A DNA stretch of 42,984 nucleotides from Oscillibacter sp. GTDB taxonomy: Bacteria > Bacillota > Clostridia > Oscillospirales > Oscillospiraceae. Under the pieces are notes generated by a model, which did no database searches, was not told the DNA's origin, and was given only the letters and a program-made list of their open reading frames with translations. Positions 31,357 to 39,100 of this stretch are shown here, piece by piece. How positions within the stretch are numbered: the first letter of the stretch is position 1; every line of letters begins with the position of its first letter. The position numbers and the translations under genes are program-made. The DNA is taken from contig DPPB01000008.1 in assembly GCA_003539495.1 (NCBI GenBank), positions 5,551 through 48,534 of the forward strand, in the 5' to 3' direction.

Positions 31357-31794
31357 TCATAGCTTTTCGATTTCCCGGCGAAAGCATTCGGTGTATTTCT
31401 CCAGTAGTCGTATGTGGGTGCGGACCTCCTCCTCCGTCCAGGAGGCAAAGGCATCCTGCTCCGCCTGTCGGATCCGGGCGGCGGTCTGCTGGGCGAATCG
31501 GTTTCCCTTGTCCGTCAAAACCACTTTTTTTGCCCGACCGTGATATTGCGCCAGGTAGAGCAGGCCCTCCTTTTCCAGGCCCCGGATGGCGGAGTTGATG
31601 GTCTGCTTGCTGATGCCGGAATTCTTGTAAATATCGGCCAAGGGACACTGGCCGCCCGCATCATAGAGAGCGTACAGCACCAGGGAGGCGCTGTCCGATA
31701 TACCCAGGCGCAGATCGGCCAGATGGTACAGTGATTCCATCTCGCTGAAGAGAAAATTGATCCGTCGAATTTCGCCGGTATACGTCTTTTCCAT
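31357..31794 (-). CDS. MarR-family transcriptional regulator
   Basis: A 145-residue winged-helix regulator. The DNA-binding core spans about residues 35-100: ASLVLYALYDAGGQCPLADIYK, recognition helix KQTINSAIRGLEKEGLLYLAQ, and the wing GRAKKVVLTDKGNRFA. Flanking helices form the dimer. The ATG at 31794 has GGAGGTG 6 bases upstream, so the 171-residue frame is too long. It heads the operon with the MATE pump and most likely represses it, releasing DNA on ligand binding (inference from family and arrangement). Confidence 0.92.
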   Translation of the reverse strand: MEKTYTGEIRRINFLFSEMESLYHLADLRLGISDSASLVLYALYDAGGQCPLADIYKNSGISKQTINSAIRGLEKEGLLYLAQYHGRAKKVVLTDKGNRFAQQTAARIRQAEQDAFASWTEEEVRTHIRLLEKYTECFRREIEKL

Positions 31795-31830
31795 AGCACA
31801 CCTCCACATGTCCGAAATCGTACAAAAGTC

Positions 31831-31859
31831 AGTATAGTATATGATAGAATATTTGTCAA
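31831..31859 (-). promoter_or_regulatory. Consensus promoter of the marR-MATE operon
   Basis: Minus strand: TTGACA (31854-31859), 17-base spacer, TATACT (31831-31836). A strong promoter like this fits a repressed, inducible operon. The octamer CCACATGT occurs on both sides of it (starting at 31804 and 31868), a possible operator pair. Confidence 0.8.
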
Positions 31860-31950
31860 ATAAAAACCACATGTGCTATATCATTTTCCGGCGTATCAAA
31901 CACGGAATACTACAAATCCTATGGGGGAAAAGCACAACGGAGGAAAAGGC

Positions 31951-32523
31951 ATGAAGCGAAAAATTATTATCCCGCTGCTGGCGGCGGCAGCGATTCTGGC
32001 AGTGGCCCTGGCAGCCAGCAATATCGGGCGGGGAGATGTCGGGCAGCGCCATATTCTGGTGGCCTACTTTTCTGCCACGGGGAACACCAAGGCCGTGGCG
32101 GAGACTACCGCCACGGTGCTCCATGGGGATCTGTTCCGCATTGCGGCGGAGGAGCCTTATACCGACGCGGACCTGGGCCACGGGGAGAGCGCCCGGGTCA
32201 CCCGAGAGCAGGCCGATCCCAACAGCCGCCCGGCTATCAAAAACCGGGTGGAAAACTGGGAGCAATACGACACAGTTGTTATCGGTTATCCCATCTGGAA
32301 CGGCGATGCGCCCCGGATCGTCAGCACCTTTGTGCAGAGCTATGATTTTACCGGGAAAAAGGTGGCGGTGTTCTGCACCTCCGGCAGCAGCGGCGTGGAG
32401 GACAGCCAGGAAAAGCTCCGGGGGCTGCTGCCCGGCGCAGAATTCCGTCCCGGCATCCGGTTTGATGCGGCTGCCACCGTAGCCGATGTCCGGGCCTGGG
32501 CAGCGGAGGCGGACATCGGATAA
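31951..32523 (+). CDS. Membrane-anchored flavodoxin
   Basis: A 190-residue flavodoxin with an N-terminal hydrophobic segment (about 5-24, after MKRK) that looks like an uncleaved signal anchor. No lipobox cysteine is seen. The flavin phosphate loop is AYFSATGNTKAVAE, followed by family features VIGYPIWNGDAPRIVSTF and VFCTSGSSGVEDS. Such proteins carry electrons via FMN and have been seen exported in gut Clostridia; the partner is unknown. The ATG at 31951 follows CGGAGGAAAA and was chosen over 31873. It is divergent from marR, so it could share regulation with the efflux operon. Confidence 0.85.
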   Translation: MKRKIIIPLLAAAAILAVALAASNIGRGDVGQRHILVAYFSATGNTKAVAETTATVLHGDLFRIAAEEPYTDADLGHGESARVTREQADPNSRPAIKNRVENWEQYDTVVIGYPIWNGDAPRIVSTFVQSYDFTGKKVAVFCTSGSSGVEDSQEKLRGLLPGAEFRPGIRFDAAATVADVRAWAAEADIG

Positions 32524-32537
32524 GGCGTCATTTCCGG

Positions 32538-32566
32538 TTGCGAAAACGGCCCGACGGCGGTATAAT
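32538..32566 (+). promoter_or_regulatory. Promoter of the Eis-like acetyltransferase gene
   Basis: TTGCGA (32538-32543), 17-base spacer, TATAAT (32561-32566), 30 bases before the start codon. Confidence 0.7.
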
Positions 32567-32596
32567 GAGGGAGAATAAACCGCGAAAGGAGCCTGT

Positions 32597-33883
32597 ATGA
32601 TGCACGCAGACGCCCACCGAAGCTGGTCCGTCCGCCCTCTGGCGGAGACGGATCTGGAAGCCTATCTGGACATTTATCTCAACTCCTACCCGGCCTACAA
32701 GGACCTGGACCGGGCCTGCCGGGACCACTATCGGGAAAAGCACCGCCGGGAGCTGCGGGAGGACACCCAGACGAAGACAGTGGGGCTTTTCGAGGGGGCT
32801 AACCTTATCGCCACCATGAAGCTGATTCTGTTTTCTATGAACTTCTTCGGACAGATGCAGCCTGCCTGCGGCCTCATGGCCCTGGAGGTGCATCCGCTGC
32901 ACAAAAAGAAGGGGGCGGCCCTTTTCATGGTGCGGTGCTTTGAGGACTATGCCCGGGAAAATGGGGCGCTGCTGACATTACTGCTGCCGTTTCGCATAGA
33001 CTTCTACCGCCGCATGGGCTACGGCTTTGCCGGAAAAATCTACGAATACCACCTGCCCACATCGGCTCTGCCCAAGCCGGACCGGACGGCGCTGCCCCAA
33101 TTGCGGCTATTGCAGCCGGAGGACTTTGATGCGGCCATGGATTGCCAGCGGCGCTTTGCGGCCCGGAACCACGGAATGGTGGAAAAGTTCGACGAGGAAA
33201 TTCGCGGGCTGCGGGAGGATATCCAGGTGCGCCGGGTGGGCTATTACGGCCCGGAGGGCCAGCTCCGGGGCTATGCCGCATACCGCTTTCAGAGCGCCAG
33301 CGAAACCAACTACACTCAAAACTGCCTAAGCGTGGAGGAGCTGGTGTATGAGGACGGGGCAGTGCTCCGGGCACTGCTGGGGGCGCTGAAAATGCAAGAG
33401 GATCTGGCACAAACGGTGATCCTGCGCACCGGGGAGGAGGACTTTCACCACCTGCTGGACGACCCCCAGGATGTGAGCCGGGGCTATATCGACTTTGGCT
33501 TTCTGCAAACCAATGTGTCCGCAGTGGGCACCATGTTCAAGCTGGTGGACGGGATGTGCTTTGTAGAAAAAACCGCCTACCGCACATTCCCGGCGGGGAA
33601 AATTACGGCGGCCTTCTGTTTCCGGGATGAGATGGCGGATACCGATTGCTGTCTGCGCGTGACCATTATGGAGGGACATTGGATTTTAGCAGCAGCGGAG
33701 GCGGCTGTAGAAGTCACCGTTAGCTGCCGGCAGGGGGACCTGGCATCCCTGCTCATGGGCTCATGTGAGCTTATGGCCATGGTGCGCCTGGGTGCCGTGC
33801 AGGTGAATAATATAGCCAAGGCCCGGGAGCTGGGACATCTGCTCCACTGTGAAAAAAAGCCCTGGCTGAACTCGGATTATTGA
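32597..33883 (+). CDS. Eis-like GNAT N-acetyltransferase
   Basis: A 428-residue protein with the Eis three-part layout. The first GNAT domain (about 10-150) has acetyl-CoA-binding LMALEVHPLHKKKGAALFMV, close to the V-x-P-x-x-R/K-x-x-G pattern. A second, degenerate GNAT domain occupies about 155-290. The C-terminal SCP2-like domain (about 300-420) ends near SCELMAMVRLGAVQVNNIAK. Eis-type enzymes acetylate amines including aminoglycosides or polyamines; the substrate here is unknown. It begins with two ATG codons, and the first has AAAGGAG 6 bases upstream. It is a single-gene transcript with its own promoter and terminator. Confidence 0.88.
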   Translation: MMHADAHRSWSVRPLAETDLEAYLDIYLNSYPAYKDLDRACRDHYREKHRRELREDTQTKTVGLFEGANLIATMKLILFSMNFFGQMQPACGLMALEVHPLHKKKGAALFMVRCFEDYARENGALLTLLLPFRIDFYRRMGYGFAGKIYEYHLPTSALPKPDRTALPQLRLLQPEDFDAAMDCQRRFAARNHGMVEKFDEEIRGLREDIQVRRVGYYGPEGQLRGYAAYRFQSASETNYTQNCLSVEELVYEDGAVLRALLGALKMQEDLAQTVILRTGEEDFHHLLDDPQDVSRGYIDFGFLQTNVSAVGTMFKLVDGMCFVEKTAYRTFPAGKITAAFCFRDEMADTDCCLRVTIMEGHWILAAAEAAVEVTVSCRQGDLASLLMGSCELMAMVRLGAVQVNNIAKARELGHLLHCEKKPWLNSDY

Positions 33884-33886
33884 AAT

Positions 33887-33932
33887 AAAGCGGCACGGCT
33901 CCCATCCATTGGATGGGAGCCGTGCCGCTTTT
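33887..33932. terminator. Bidirectional terminator between acetyltransferase and radical SAM genes
   Basis: A stem of about 20 bp, AAGCGGCACGGCTCCCATCC paired with its complement ending in TTTT, with a 3-base loop. A bases on the left give a U-run for the minus strand as well. Confidence 0.9.
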
Positions 33933-33949
33933 GAAAAATATGGGGTATT

Positions 33950-35326
33950 TTATGAGTGATTCTCCGCCCAGAGCTTTTCGGCCTGGGGCTTCCAGTGGGC
34001 TGCGTATTCCTTACACTTTGCGCACAGATGCTCGGCAGATTCCGGGGCCTCCAGGTCAGTGGAGTGAGCGCCGCTGTCGGCCACCATCTTCGGCAGCAGC
34101 TCAGGATTTTCCAGCATGGGGCAGGGACGCAGGTGATTGCCGTTAAAGGGCTGTCCTTTGCGGTAGAGCTTGAACAGCGGCTGCTGCAGGCACTCCAGAA
34201 AGCTCTTTTCCCGGATATTCGCGCCGGAATAGTGAATGAACACGCAGGGCTCCACATCGCCTGCGGCGTTGATGTGGCAGTAAATTCTGCCGCCGGCCAC
34301 ACAGCCGCCGGCGAACTCACCGTCGTTCTGAAAGTCGATGCAGTACAGCTCCTTGCCACCGGTGATGCCGCGAATTTCCCGGACGCGGTCCTTCATGTAC
34401 GCTCTCTGCTCCGGGGTCAGCAGCAGAGAGGTATCGGCGTTCAGGCCCACGGGCATATAGTGGAAATACCAGGCAAAAATGCAGCCCTTGGAGATCAGCA
34501 GGTCAAGGAATTCGTCGCTGGTGACCACCTTGTAGTTCCTGCTGGTGTAGCAGATGGAAACGCCGAAGGGGATGCGGTGGCTGTGCATCAGGTCCATGGC
34601 GTCCAGGGCCTTTTGAAAATGTCCCTGGCCCCGGCGGCCGTCATTGGCCGCCTCAAAGCCCTCCACGCTGATGGACACGAAGAAGTTGCCCACACGCAGC
34701 ATTTCCTGACAGAACTCCTCATCGATAAGCGTGCCGTTGGTGAAGGCGTGGAAGGCCATGTCCCGGTGCTTTTCGCACAGACGGATGATGTCCTTTCTGC
34801 GCAGCAGCGGCTCGCCGCCGGTGAAGAGGCAGGCGTGGGTACCCAGAGCCTTGGCCTCCGTCAGCACCCGGTCCATTTCCTCAAAGCTCAGGCTCTGCTT
34901 GTGGCCGTACTCCGCCGCCCAGCAGCCGGTGCAGTGCATATTGCAGGCGGAGGTGGGATCCATGAGAATGAGCCAGGGAACGTTGATGTCATACTTGGCG
35001 GCGTTGGCCTGGGCCGTCTGATAGCCGCGGAAGCCACCCTCGTAGGCGGCATTGGTCAGGAAGGTCTTGAGGATGTAGGGGTCGTTTTCCCGAATGAGCC
35101 GCTGGGCATAGTGGGCCCATTTGCCCTCCGGGTTTTCTGCAATGGCGCGCAGGGCGTCAAAGGAGTCGTCGCTCCAGGTGCCCTTATGGATTTTTTGAAT
35201 TATATCGATTAGCTGCTGGGCCAAGTCGCCTACATCTTGGGTTTGGCCCTTTTTCAACATGGAGTCCAGAACTGTTTCAAAGGCCTTGCGCTCCGCTGCA
35301 TGGGAGATTTTTTCGGTAATGCTCAT
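33950..35326 (-). CDS. Radical SAM protein with C-terminal cysteine cluster, unknown substrate
   Basis: A 458-residue radical SAM enzyme. An N-terminal helical extension (about 1-115) precedes the SAM-binding barrel. The 4Fe-4S motif is CNMHCTGC (Cys128, Cys132, Cys135) in MDPTSACNMHCTGCWAAEYG, with TGGEP at about 169-173. The C-terminus has several cysteines (GGCVAGGRIYCH, VEPCVFIHYSG, RPCPMLE, LCAKCKEY), suggesting a SPASM-like auxiliary cluster. No peptide precursor for RiPP maturation is visible nearby. AAAGGAC precedes the ATG. It lies 16 bases after the VTT membrane protein on the same strand, hinting at a membrane-related reaction, but the substrate cannot be named. Confidence 0.85.
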   Translation of the reverse strand: MSITEKISHAAERKAFETVLDSMLKKGQTQDVGDLAQQLIDIIQKIHKGTWSDDSFDALRAIAENPEGKWAHYAQRLIRENDPYILKTFLTNAAYEGGFRGYQTAQANAAKYDINVPWLILMDPTSACNMHCTGCWAAEYGHKQSLSFEEMDRVLTEAKALGTHACLFTGGEPLLRRKDIIRLCEKHRDMAFHAFTNGTLIDEEFCQEMLRVGNFFVSISVEGFEAANDGRRGQGHFQKALDAMDLMHSHRIPFGVSICYTSRNYKVVTSDEFLDLLISKGCIFAWYFHYMPVGLNADTSLLLTPEQRAYMKDRVREIRGITGGKELYCIDFQNDGEFAGGCVAGGRIYCHINAAGDVEPCVFIHYSGANIREKSFLECLQQPLFKLYRKGQPFNGNHLRPCPMLENPELLPKMVADSGAHSTDLEAPESAEHLCAKCKEYAAHWKPQAEKLWAENHS

Positions 35327-35342
35327 AGTTCACTTGTCCTTT

Positions 35343-36044
35343 CTATGGTATTTTATTTTCGTGGGCTGCGTGTTTCCTTCGATAGAAATGAAAGGTGACG
35401 CAAGAGATCAGCATCTCCGCCAGCTGAATACTGGCCGCCATAAGGAACTGGGGGGAACGGATGTCTGACAGACTCATGCCCATGATGGGGAACAATATGC
35501 AGGCGGACAGAAAGCCCAGCAGACACGCAGGGAGATAGTCCTTGTATCTTACGCCTACTGCGCCCATATAGCCGCTGACCACATCGGCGGACAGGATGCC
35601 CAGTAACCGCACAATCAGTACAAAAAAGAAATCACTGCCGCCCCGGAGGTCATGGAGCATGGCAGATTTCGGAAAGCGATGCAGAATATACTGCACGGCC
35701 TGACTACCCAGCTTTTTCCCCAACCAATAGGGAATACTGACCATGACCGCTGTGCCTGCGATGTTTACCGCAATGGCCACAGGCAACGGAAACAGAATGC
35801 CGCTGGCGGCATAGAGCAGGCCACTATACAAAAAGATGCTCAGGCTTTTTACCGCGAACAGAGCCCATAGCATTACAGCGGCTAAAATTGGCTGTCGGGG
35901 TGTATAGCTCAAAATGCCCTCCAGCGTAAACTCGTCCTTATGCAGCAGACATACGGCAATAATGGCGAGCCAAACCAAAGTAAGCAGGCACTTGGCTAAG
36001 CGCAGACGGAAAGCCTCCGGTGGGGTATGATCCTGCTTAGGCAT
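35343..36044 (-). CDS. VTT-domain (TVP38/TMEM64, DedA-like) membrane protein
   Basis: A 233-residue polytopic protein with about six hydrophobic segments. The VTT core includes SIFLYSGLLYAASGILFPLPVAIAVNIAGTAV with the following IPYWLGKKLGSQ, and later FVLIVRLLGILSADVVSGYMGA, where Arg and Gly are conserved in the DedA superfamily. Relatives act as phospholipid or undecaprenyl-phosphate scramblases or influence membrane homeostasis. The start at 36044 has no Shine-Dalgarno; the bases before it are CCCCCC. A short upstream ORF with its own site (36132) stops 8 bases inside this gene, so translational coupling is likely. It is co-transcribed with the radical SAM gene. Confidence 0.85.
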   Translation of the reverse strand: MPKQDHTPPEAFRLRLAKCLLTLVWLAIIAVCLLHKDEFTLEGILSYTPRQPILAAVMLWALFAVKSLSIFLYSGLLYAASGILFPLPVAIAVNIAGTAVMVSIPYWLGKKLGSQAVQYILHRFPKSAMLHDLRGGSDFFFVLIVRLLGILSADVVSGYMGAVGVRYKDYLPACLLGFLSACILFPIMGMSLSDIRSPQFLMAASIQLAEMLISCVTFHFYRRKHAAHENKIP

Positions 36045-36132
36045 GGGGGGATTTATCGGCGCCTGTCAACGGCCACACCCGCATATGCCGGGCGTGGGAC
36101 GACGGGGAAGCAGCTCGCTTGTCCATGGGCAT
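36037..36132 (-). CDS. Short ORF overlapping and probably coupled to the VTT gene
   Basis: A 31-residue frame beginning MPMDKRAASPSSHARHM has AAAGGTGG 5 bases upstream and stops inside the start region of the VTT gene (8-base overlap). The peptide is basic, with no recognisable domain. Its likely value is to deliver ribosomes to the downstream start, which lacks its own binding site. It may be a chance ORF. Confidence 0.4.
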   Translation of the reverse strand: MPMDKRAASPSSHARHMRVWPLTGADKSPHA

Positions 36133-36619
36133 GGGAACCACCTTTCTGATGTGCCTTCCCCGGAGGGGATAGCAGAGAAATATTTTGCGGCGGACGGCCA
36201 GCGCCCGCCGCAGCTCCAAACACCGGGACATCCTTGCCGGGGGCCTTGTGTGCCGAGAGGCCGTTCGTCACATCCGCTTACGGCGCAGGGCACACCGGCC
36301 GCACCAGGGGCAGTGTGCCCAATGCGCGGGGCGTCCAGGGAGACGGAATAATATATCCTCAGCAGCCACGGAGAGGCGCCGGATATACAGGTTCATCGTA
36401 GCGGAAAAGGCCCGCCAATGCCATGGTGAAAGGAGGGGAACTCCGCAAATTTGCGCAGAATGGTATTTTTGCGCAAAAAAACGCAGCGTGCCGAAAAATC
36501 ACTTTGACACGCTGCATAAGATGATGAGGCAATAAGAAGGCTATAGAAACTGTTGACCTAAATACTGAGGGACGATCCTCTTGAGCTTTACGGATAAGGC
36601 ATATTTTTGGAGAAAACGG
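36133..36619. other. Gene-free stretch with several palindromes
   Basis: No convincing gene is seen in about 490 bases. The plus-strand frame from 36185 starts at a TTG, lacks family features and is unlikely to be real. Three symmetrical elements stand out: CGCAAATTTGCG (36444-36455), TTTTTGCGCAAAAA (36466-36479), and GCAGCGTG (36483-36490) inverted as CACGCTGC (36508-36515). They could be operator or promoter-region elements for the minus-strand VTT operon, or debris of a deleted gene. Confidence 0.5.
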
Positions 36620-36649
36620 AAGGAGGGGCCATAGACCGGGCCCCTCCTT
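36620..36649 (-). terminator. Terminator behind the truncated deacetylase gene
   Basis: An 11-bp stem AAGGAGGGGCC/GGCCCCTCCTT with an 8-base loop, followed on the minus strand by CCGTTTTC. It lies 7 bases after the deacetylase stop codon. Confidence 0.65.
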
Positions 36650-36656
36650 GGTGACG

Positions 36657-36998
36657 TTATGCGGCGGGATTTGATTGGGGGGCGGGGGATGTGCCTGCCT
36701 CCGTCTGCACCGGGGATTGGCGGCCGGCGTGGTCAATGGTGTAGCTCTCGGTATAGATCAGGCTGCCGATAGGCACCACGGTGTAGCCATTTTGATGCAT
36801 GTACTCCAGGATGGAGGGCAGGGCCTCCGGCGTGTGCAGGGCGGCGTTGTGAAAGAGCACGATGCTCCCCGGCTGCAGATGCTCCGTGACCCGCTTGAAG
36901 ATGGTATCGGCATCGTAATCCTTCCAATCCAGACTATCCCTATCGGCAAGGGCTTGAAGGCCGCGTGATCGGCGGCATTTTTGACGGGGGCGGCGCAT
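36657..36998 (-). pseudogene. C-terminal fragment of a sporulation-type polysaccharide deacetylase
   Basis: From about 36938 down to the stop at 36657 the frame encodes DSLDWKDYDADTIFKRV, LQPGSIVLFHNAALHTPEALPSIL, GYTVVPIGSLIY and IDHAGRQ. This matches the last third of NodB/CE4 deacetylases of the clostridial PdaB/YlxY-like kind. The catalytic TFDDGP motif and metal-binding His residues, which lie N-terminal of this part, are missing. Residues encoded by 36939-36998 (MRRPRQKCRRSRGL) do not continue the family sequence. The fragment has no start signal. The break lies about 85 bases from a serine-recombinase operon oriented away from it, so disruption by an integrating element is the simplest explanation. 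Confidence 0.8.
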
Positions 36999-37022
36999 AC
37001 CATGAGGTGAGGTGAGAGCGCT

Positions 37023-37154
37023 ATGGAGATTAAGAACATTTATCCCGACTATCCGTCGGCCCGAGAGCGGCAGGAGCGGCTGGAGGAGGCATATCGACGG
37101 TGCCTGGAGGCTCTGGCGGCATTGAAGGCCGGGAAAATGGAGGGCGATACATGA
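37023..37154 (+). CDS. 43-residue protein translationally coupled to the serine recombinase
   Basis: The frame starts MEIKNIYPDYPSARERQERL and is mostly a charged helix (EEAYRRCLEALAALKAGK). It follows GTGAGGTGAG and its TGA overlaps the recombinase ATG as ATGA. Small helical proteins in front of large serine recombinases occur in clostridial elements; a role as recombination directionality factor or recombinase partner is possible but unproven. Confidence 0.65.
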   Translation: MEIKNIYPDYPSARERQERLEEAYRRCLEALAALKAGKMEGDT

Positions 37155-38614
37155 ACCGGCAGGATGCCATATATGCCCGGCAATCCGTGGAGAAAAAAGA
37201 CAGCCTGTCTATTTCCGGGCAGGTGGACCTGTGCCGGCGGATGGCGGGGGAGAAGGAGCCGGCTGTTTACCGGGATGCGGGATACTCCGGAAAAAACACG
37301 GAACGCCCGGCCTTCCGGCAGCTGATGCAGGACGTGAAGGCCGGGCGGATAGCAACGCTCTATGTATATAGGCTGGACCGATTTTCTCGGTCGGTGGCGG
37401 ATTTCGGCCAGCTGTGGCAGGTGCTGCAGGCGAATCGGGTGGAGTTTGTGTCGGTCAGTGAGAATTTTGATACCTCCACTCCCATGGGCAGGGCCATGCT
37501 GCACATCATTATGGTGTTTGCCCAGCTGGAGCGGGAGACCACCGCCCAGCGGGTGCGGGACAATTACTTCCGGCGGGCAGCCTTGGGGACGTGGCCCGGC
37601 GGCCCGGCCCCCTTCGGATTCGACAACGGCCGGGCGGCCGGACGGGATGGACGCCGGGCGCCGGCGCTGGTACCCAACGGACGTGGGGAGCTGGTGCGGC
37701 GGATATTTGCGGAATACGCCGGGGAGGGGACATCCCTGTCGGGGCTGGCCAAAAAGCTGAGCCGGGAGGGCATCCCCGGGCCCAAGCGGGCGGTGTGGGA
37801 CAGCGTGACCTTATCCCGGCTGCTGCACAACCCGGCCTATGTGAAGGCGGACGAGCAGGTGCGGCTGTATTATCTGGGCCAGGGCGTCACCGTCTCCGAT
37901 CCGGCGGAGCATTTTGACGGGCAGCACGGCCTGCTGCTGGTGGGCAGGCGGGAGGCAGACAGCCGCAGGCGCACAGATGCGGGGAGTCAGGTGCTGTCGG
38001 TGCTGAACAGCCCCGGTTTGGTGGAGGCGGAGCTGTTTCTCCGGTGCCAGGAAAAGCTGCGAAAAAACCGGCAGCTGGGCCGCAGCGGACAGGGAAAGCA
38101 CACCTGGCTGTCGGGCCTGCTGAAATGCGCGGAGTGCGGATACAGCGTTTCTGTGACGGAAAACGGCGGAAGGCGGTACCTGCACTGCAGCGGGCGCTAT
38201 AACCTGGCCCACTGCCGCTCGGCCATACGGGTCGACCTGGCGGAGCTGGAGGAGCGAGTGCAGGGGGATATAAGCAAGCTGCTGGCTGATTGCCCGAAGC
38301 CCCGGGCGGAATCCGGCGAAAGCCGGTATGCCGCGTCTATGACGGAGCTGGACCGGCAAGCGGAGCGGCTGACAGATGCATTTGCGCAGAGCGAATCCAT
38401 GCCCACCGACTATCTGCGCAGAGCTCTGGGGAAGATCCAGCGGCAGCGGCAGACCCTGCAGCAGGAGAGGGACCGGGCGCAGAGGCGGGGAGAGGAAACT
38501 CGGGAGATGGAATTTGCAGCCCTAACCTTTGCCGAAAAGAAGGCCGTGGCCGCACAGCTCATCGCATGTATCCGGCTGGCGGGAGATACAGTGGAAATTC
38601 GGTGGGCGGTGTGA
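37151..38614 (+). CDS. Large serine recombinase (site-specific integrase)
   Basis: A 487-residue large serine recombinase that would integrate or excise DNA at short att sites. The N-terminal resolvase domain has the nucleophile in YARQS (Ser12), AGYSGKNTERPAFRQLM, VYRLDRFSRS and MGRAMLHIIMVFAQLERE. A recombinase domain follows (about 145-255: FRRAALGTWPGGPAPFGF and LSRLLHNPAYVK). The zinc-ribbon domain has CAECG and CSGRYNLAHC, and a charged coiled coil lies near 390-450. The start at 37151 overlaps the small upstream ORF (ATGA), so the longer frame from 37100 is rejected. Its position beside a truncated deacetylase gene suggests it belongs to the element that entered that gene. Confidence 0.93.
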   Translation: MNRQDAIYARQSVEKKDSLSISGQVDLCRRMAGEKEPAVYRDAGYSGKNTERPAFRQLMQDVKAGRIATLYVYRLDRFSRSVADFGQLWQVLQANRVEFVSVSENFDTSTPMGRAMLHIIMVFAQLERETTAQRVRDNYFRRAALGTWPGGPAPFGFDNGRAAGRDGRRAPALVPNGRGELVRRIFAEYAGEGTSLSGLAKKLSREGIPGPKRAVWDSVTLSRLLHNPAYVKADEQVRLYYLGQGVTVSDPAEHFDGQHGLLLVGRREADSRRRTDAGSQVLSVLNSPGLVEAELFLRCQEKLRKNRQLGRSGQGKHTWLSGLLKCAECGYSVSVTENGGRRYLHCSGRYNLAHCRSAIRVDLAELEERVQGDISKLLADCPKPRAESGESRYAASMTELDRQAERLTDAFAQSESMPTDYLRRALGKIQRQRQTLQQERDRAQRRGEETREMEFAALTFAEKKAVAAQLIACIRLAGDTVEIRWAV

Positions 38615-38770
38615 GGGAAAAACGGATAGAAAGCTTCCCGTAATGGCTTCGAGCTGCGAAAATGCACAAAATGCCGGCGAATGAAGTCTTTTACAGTATT
38701 TTCGAATGCCCGGAAGGGGGGTGAGAAAATGGCACATTCCCGTTCTCTGCTATGCTTTTACATAAAAAAG

Positions 38771-38800
38771 ATCCCGGGCAATAGCTCGGGATATTTTTTG
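38771..38800 (+). terminator. Terminator downstream of the serine recombinase
   Basis: Stem ATCCCGGGC/GCTCGGGAT with loop AATA, followed by TTTTTT. No credible gene is seen between the recombinase stop and this hairpin. Confidence 0.75.
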
Positions 38801-38845
38801 AGGAAAACCCTCAGTATGGAAAAGAAATGGGAAATAGTAAGGTTA

Positions 38846-39100
38846 TCAGAGCTGCAGGCGGTCTTCCTTGCTCCAGGTGGGCAGGTCCAGGCGGGGATAG
38901 CGGCGGCGGAGCTCGTCCATCTCACCGTTGGCATCGCCCAAAACGGCGATGCGGTTTACAGCCGTCAGGTCTGCCTGGGGCATAGGCTCGGCGCTGTCCT
39001 TGCCGCACACGGGGCAATGGTACAGACCGGCAGCCTCGTTGTATACCACTTCGCTGCTGCCGCACACGGCACAGCGGTTCATCTTAGAAATCAATGCCAT
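38846..39100 (-). CDS. Small zinc-ribbon protein, unknown function
   Basis: An 84-residue protein with two CxxC pairs (CAVCG, CPVCG) about 20 residues apart near the N-terminus, forming a probable zinc ribbon. A short acidic/basic tail follows (DELRRRYPRLDLPTWSKEDRL). GGAGGAC sits 8 bases before the ATG. No partner gene is adjacent on the same strand. Such proteins may bind nucleic acid or act as adaptors, but nothing specific can be said. Confidence 0.7.
   Translation of the reverse strand: MALISKMNRCAVCGSSEVVYNEAAGLYHCPVCGKDSAEPMPQADLTAVNRIAVLGDANGEMDELRRRYPRLDLPTWSKEDRLQL

Noticed and set aside
36185..36535. Plus-strand frame of 116 codons in the gene-free stretch
   Set aside because: It would start with TTG, shows no family features, and runs over palindromic regulatory-looking DNA.
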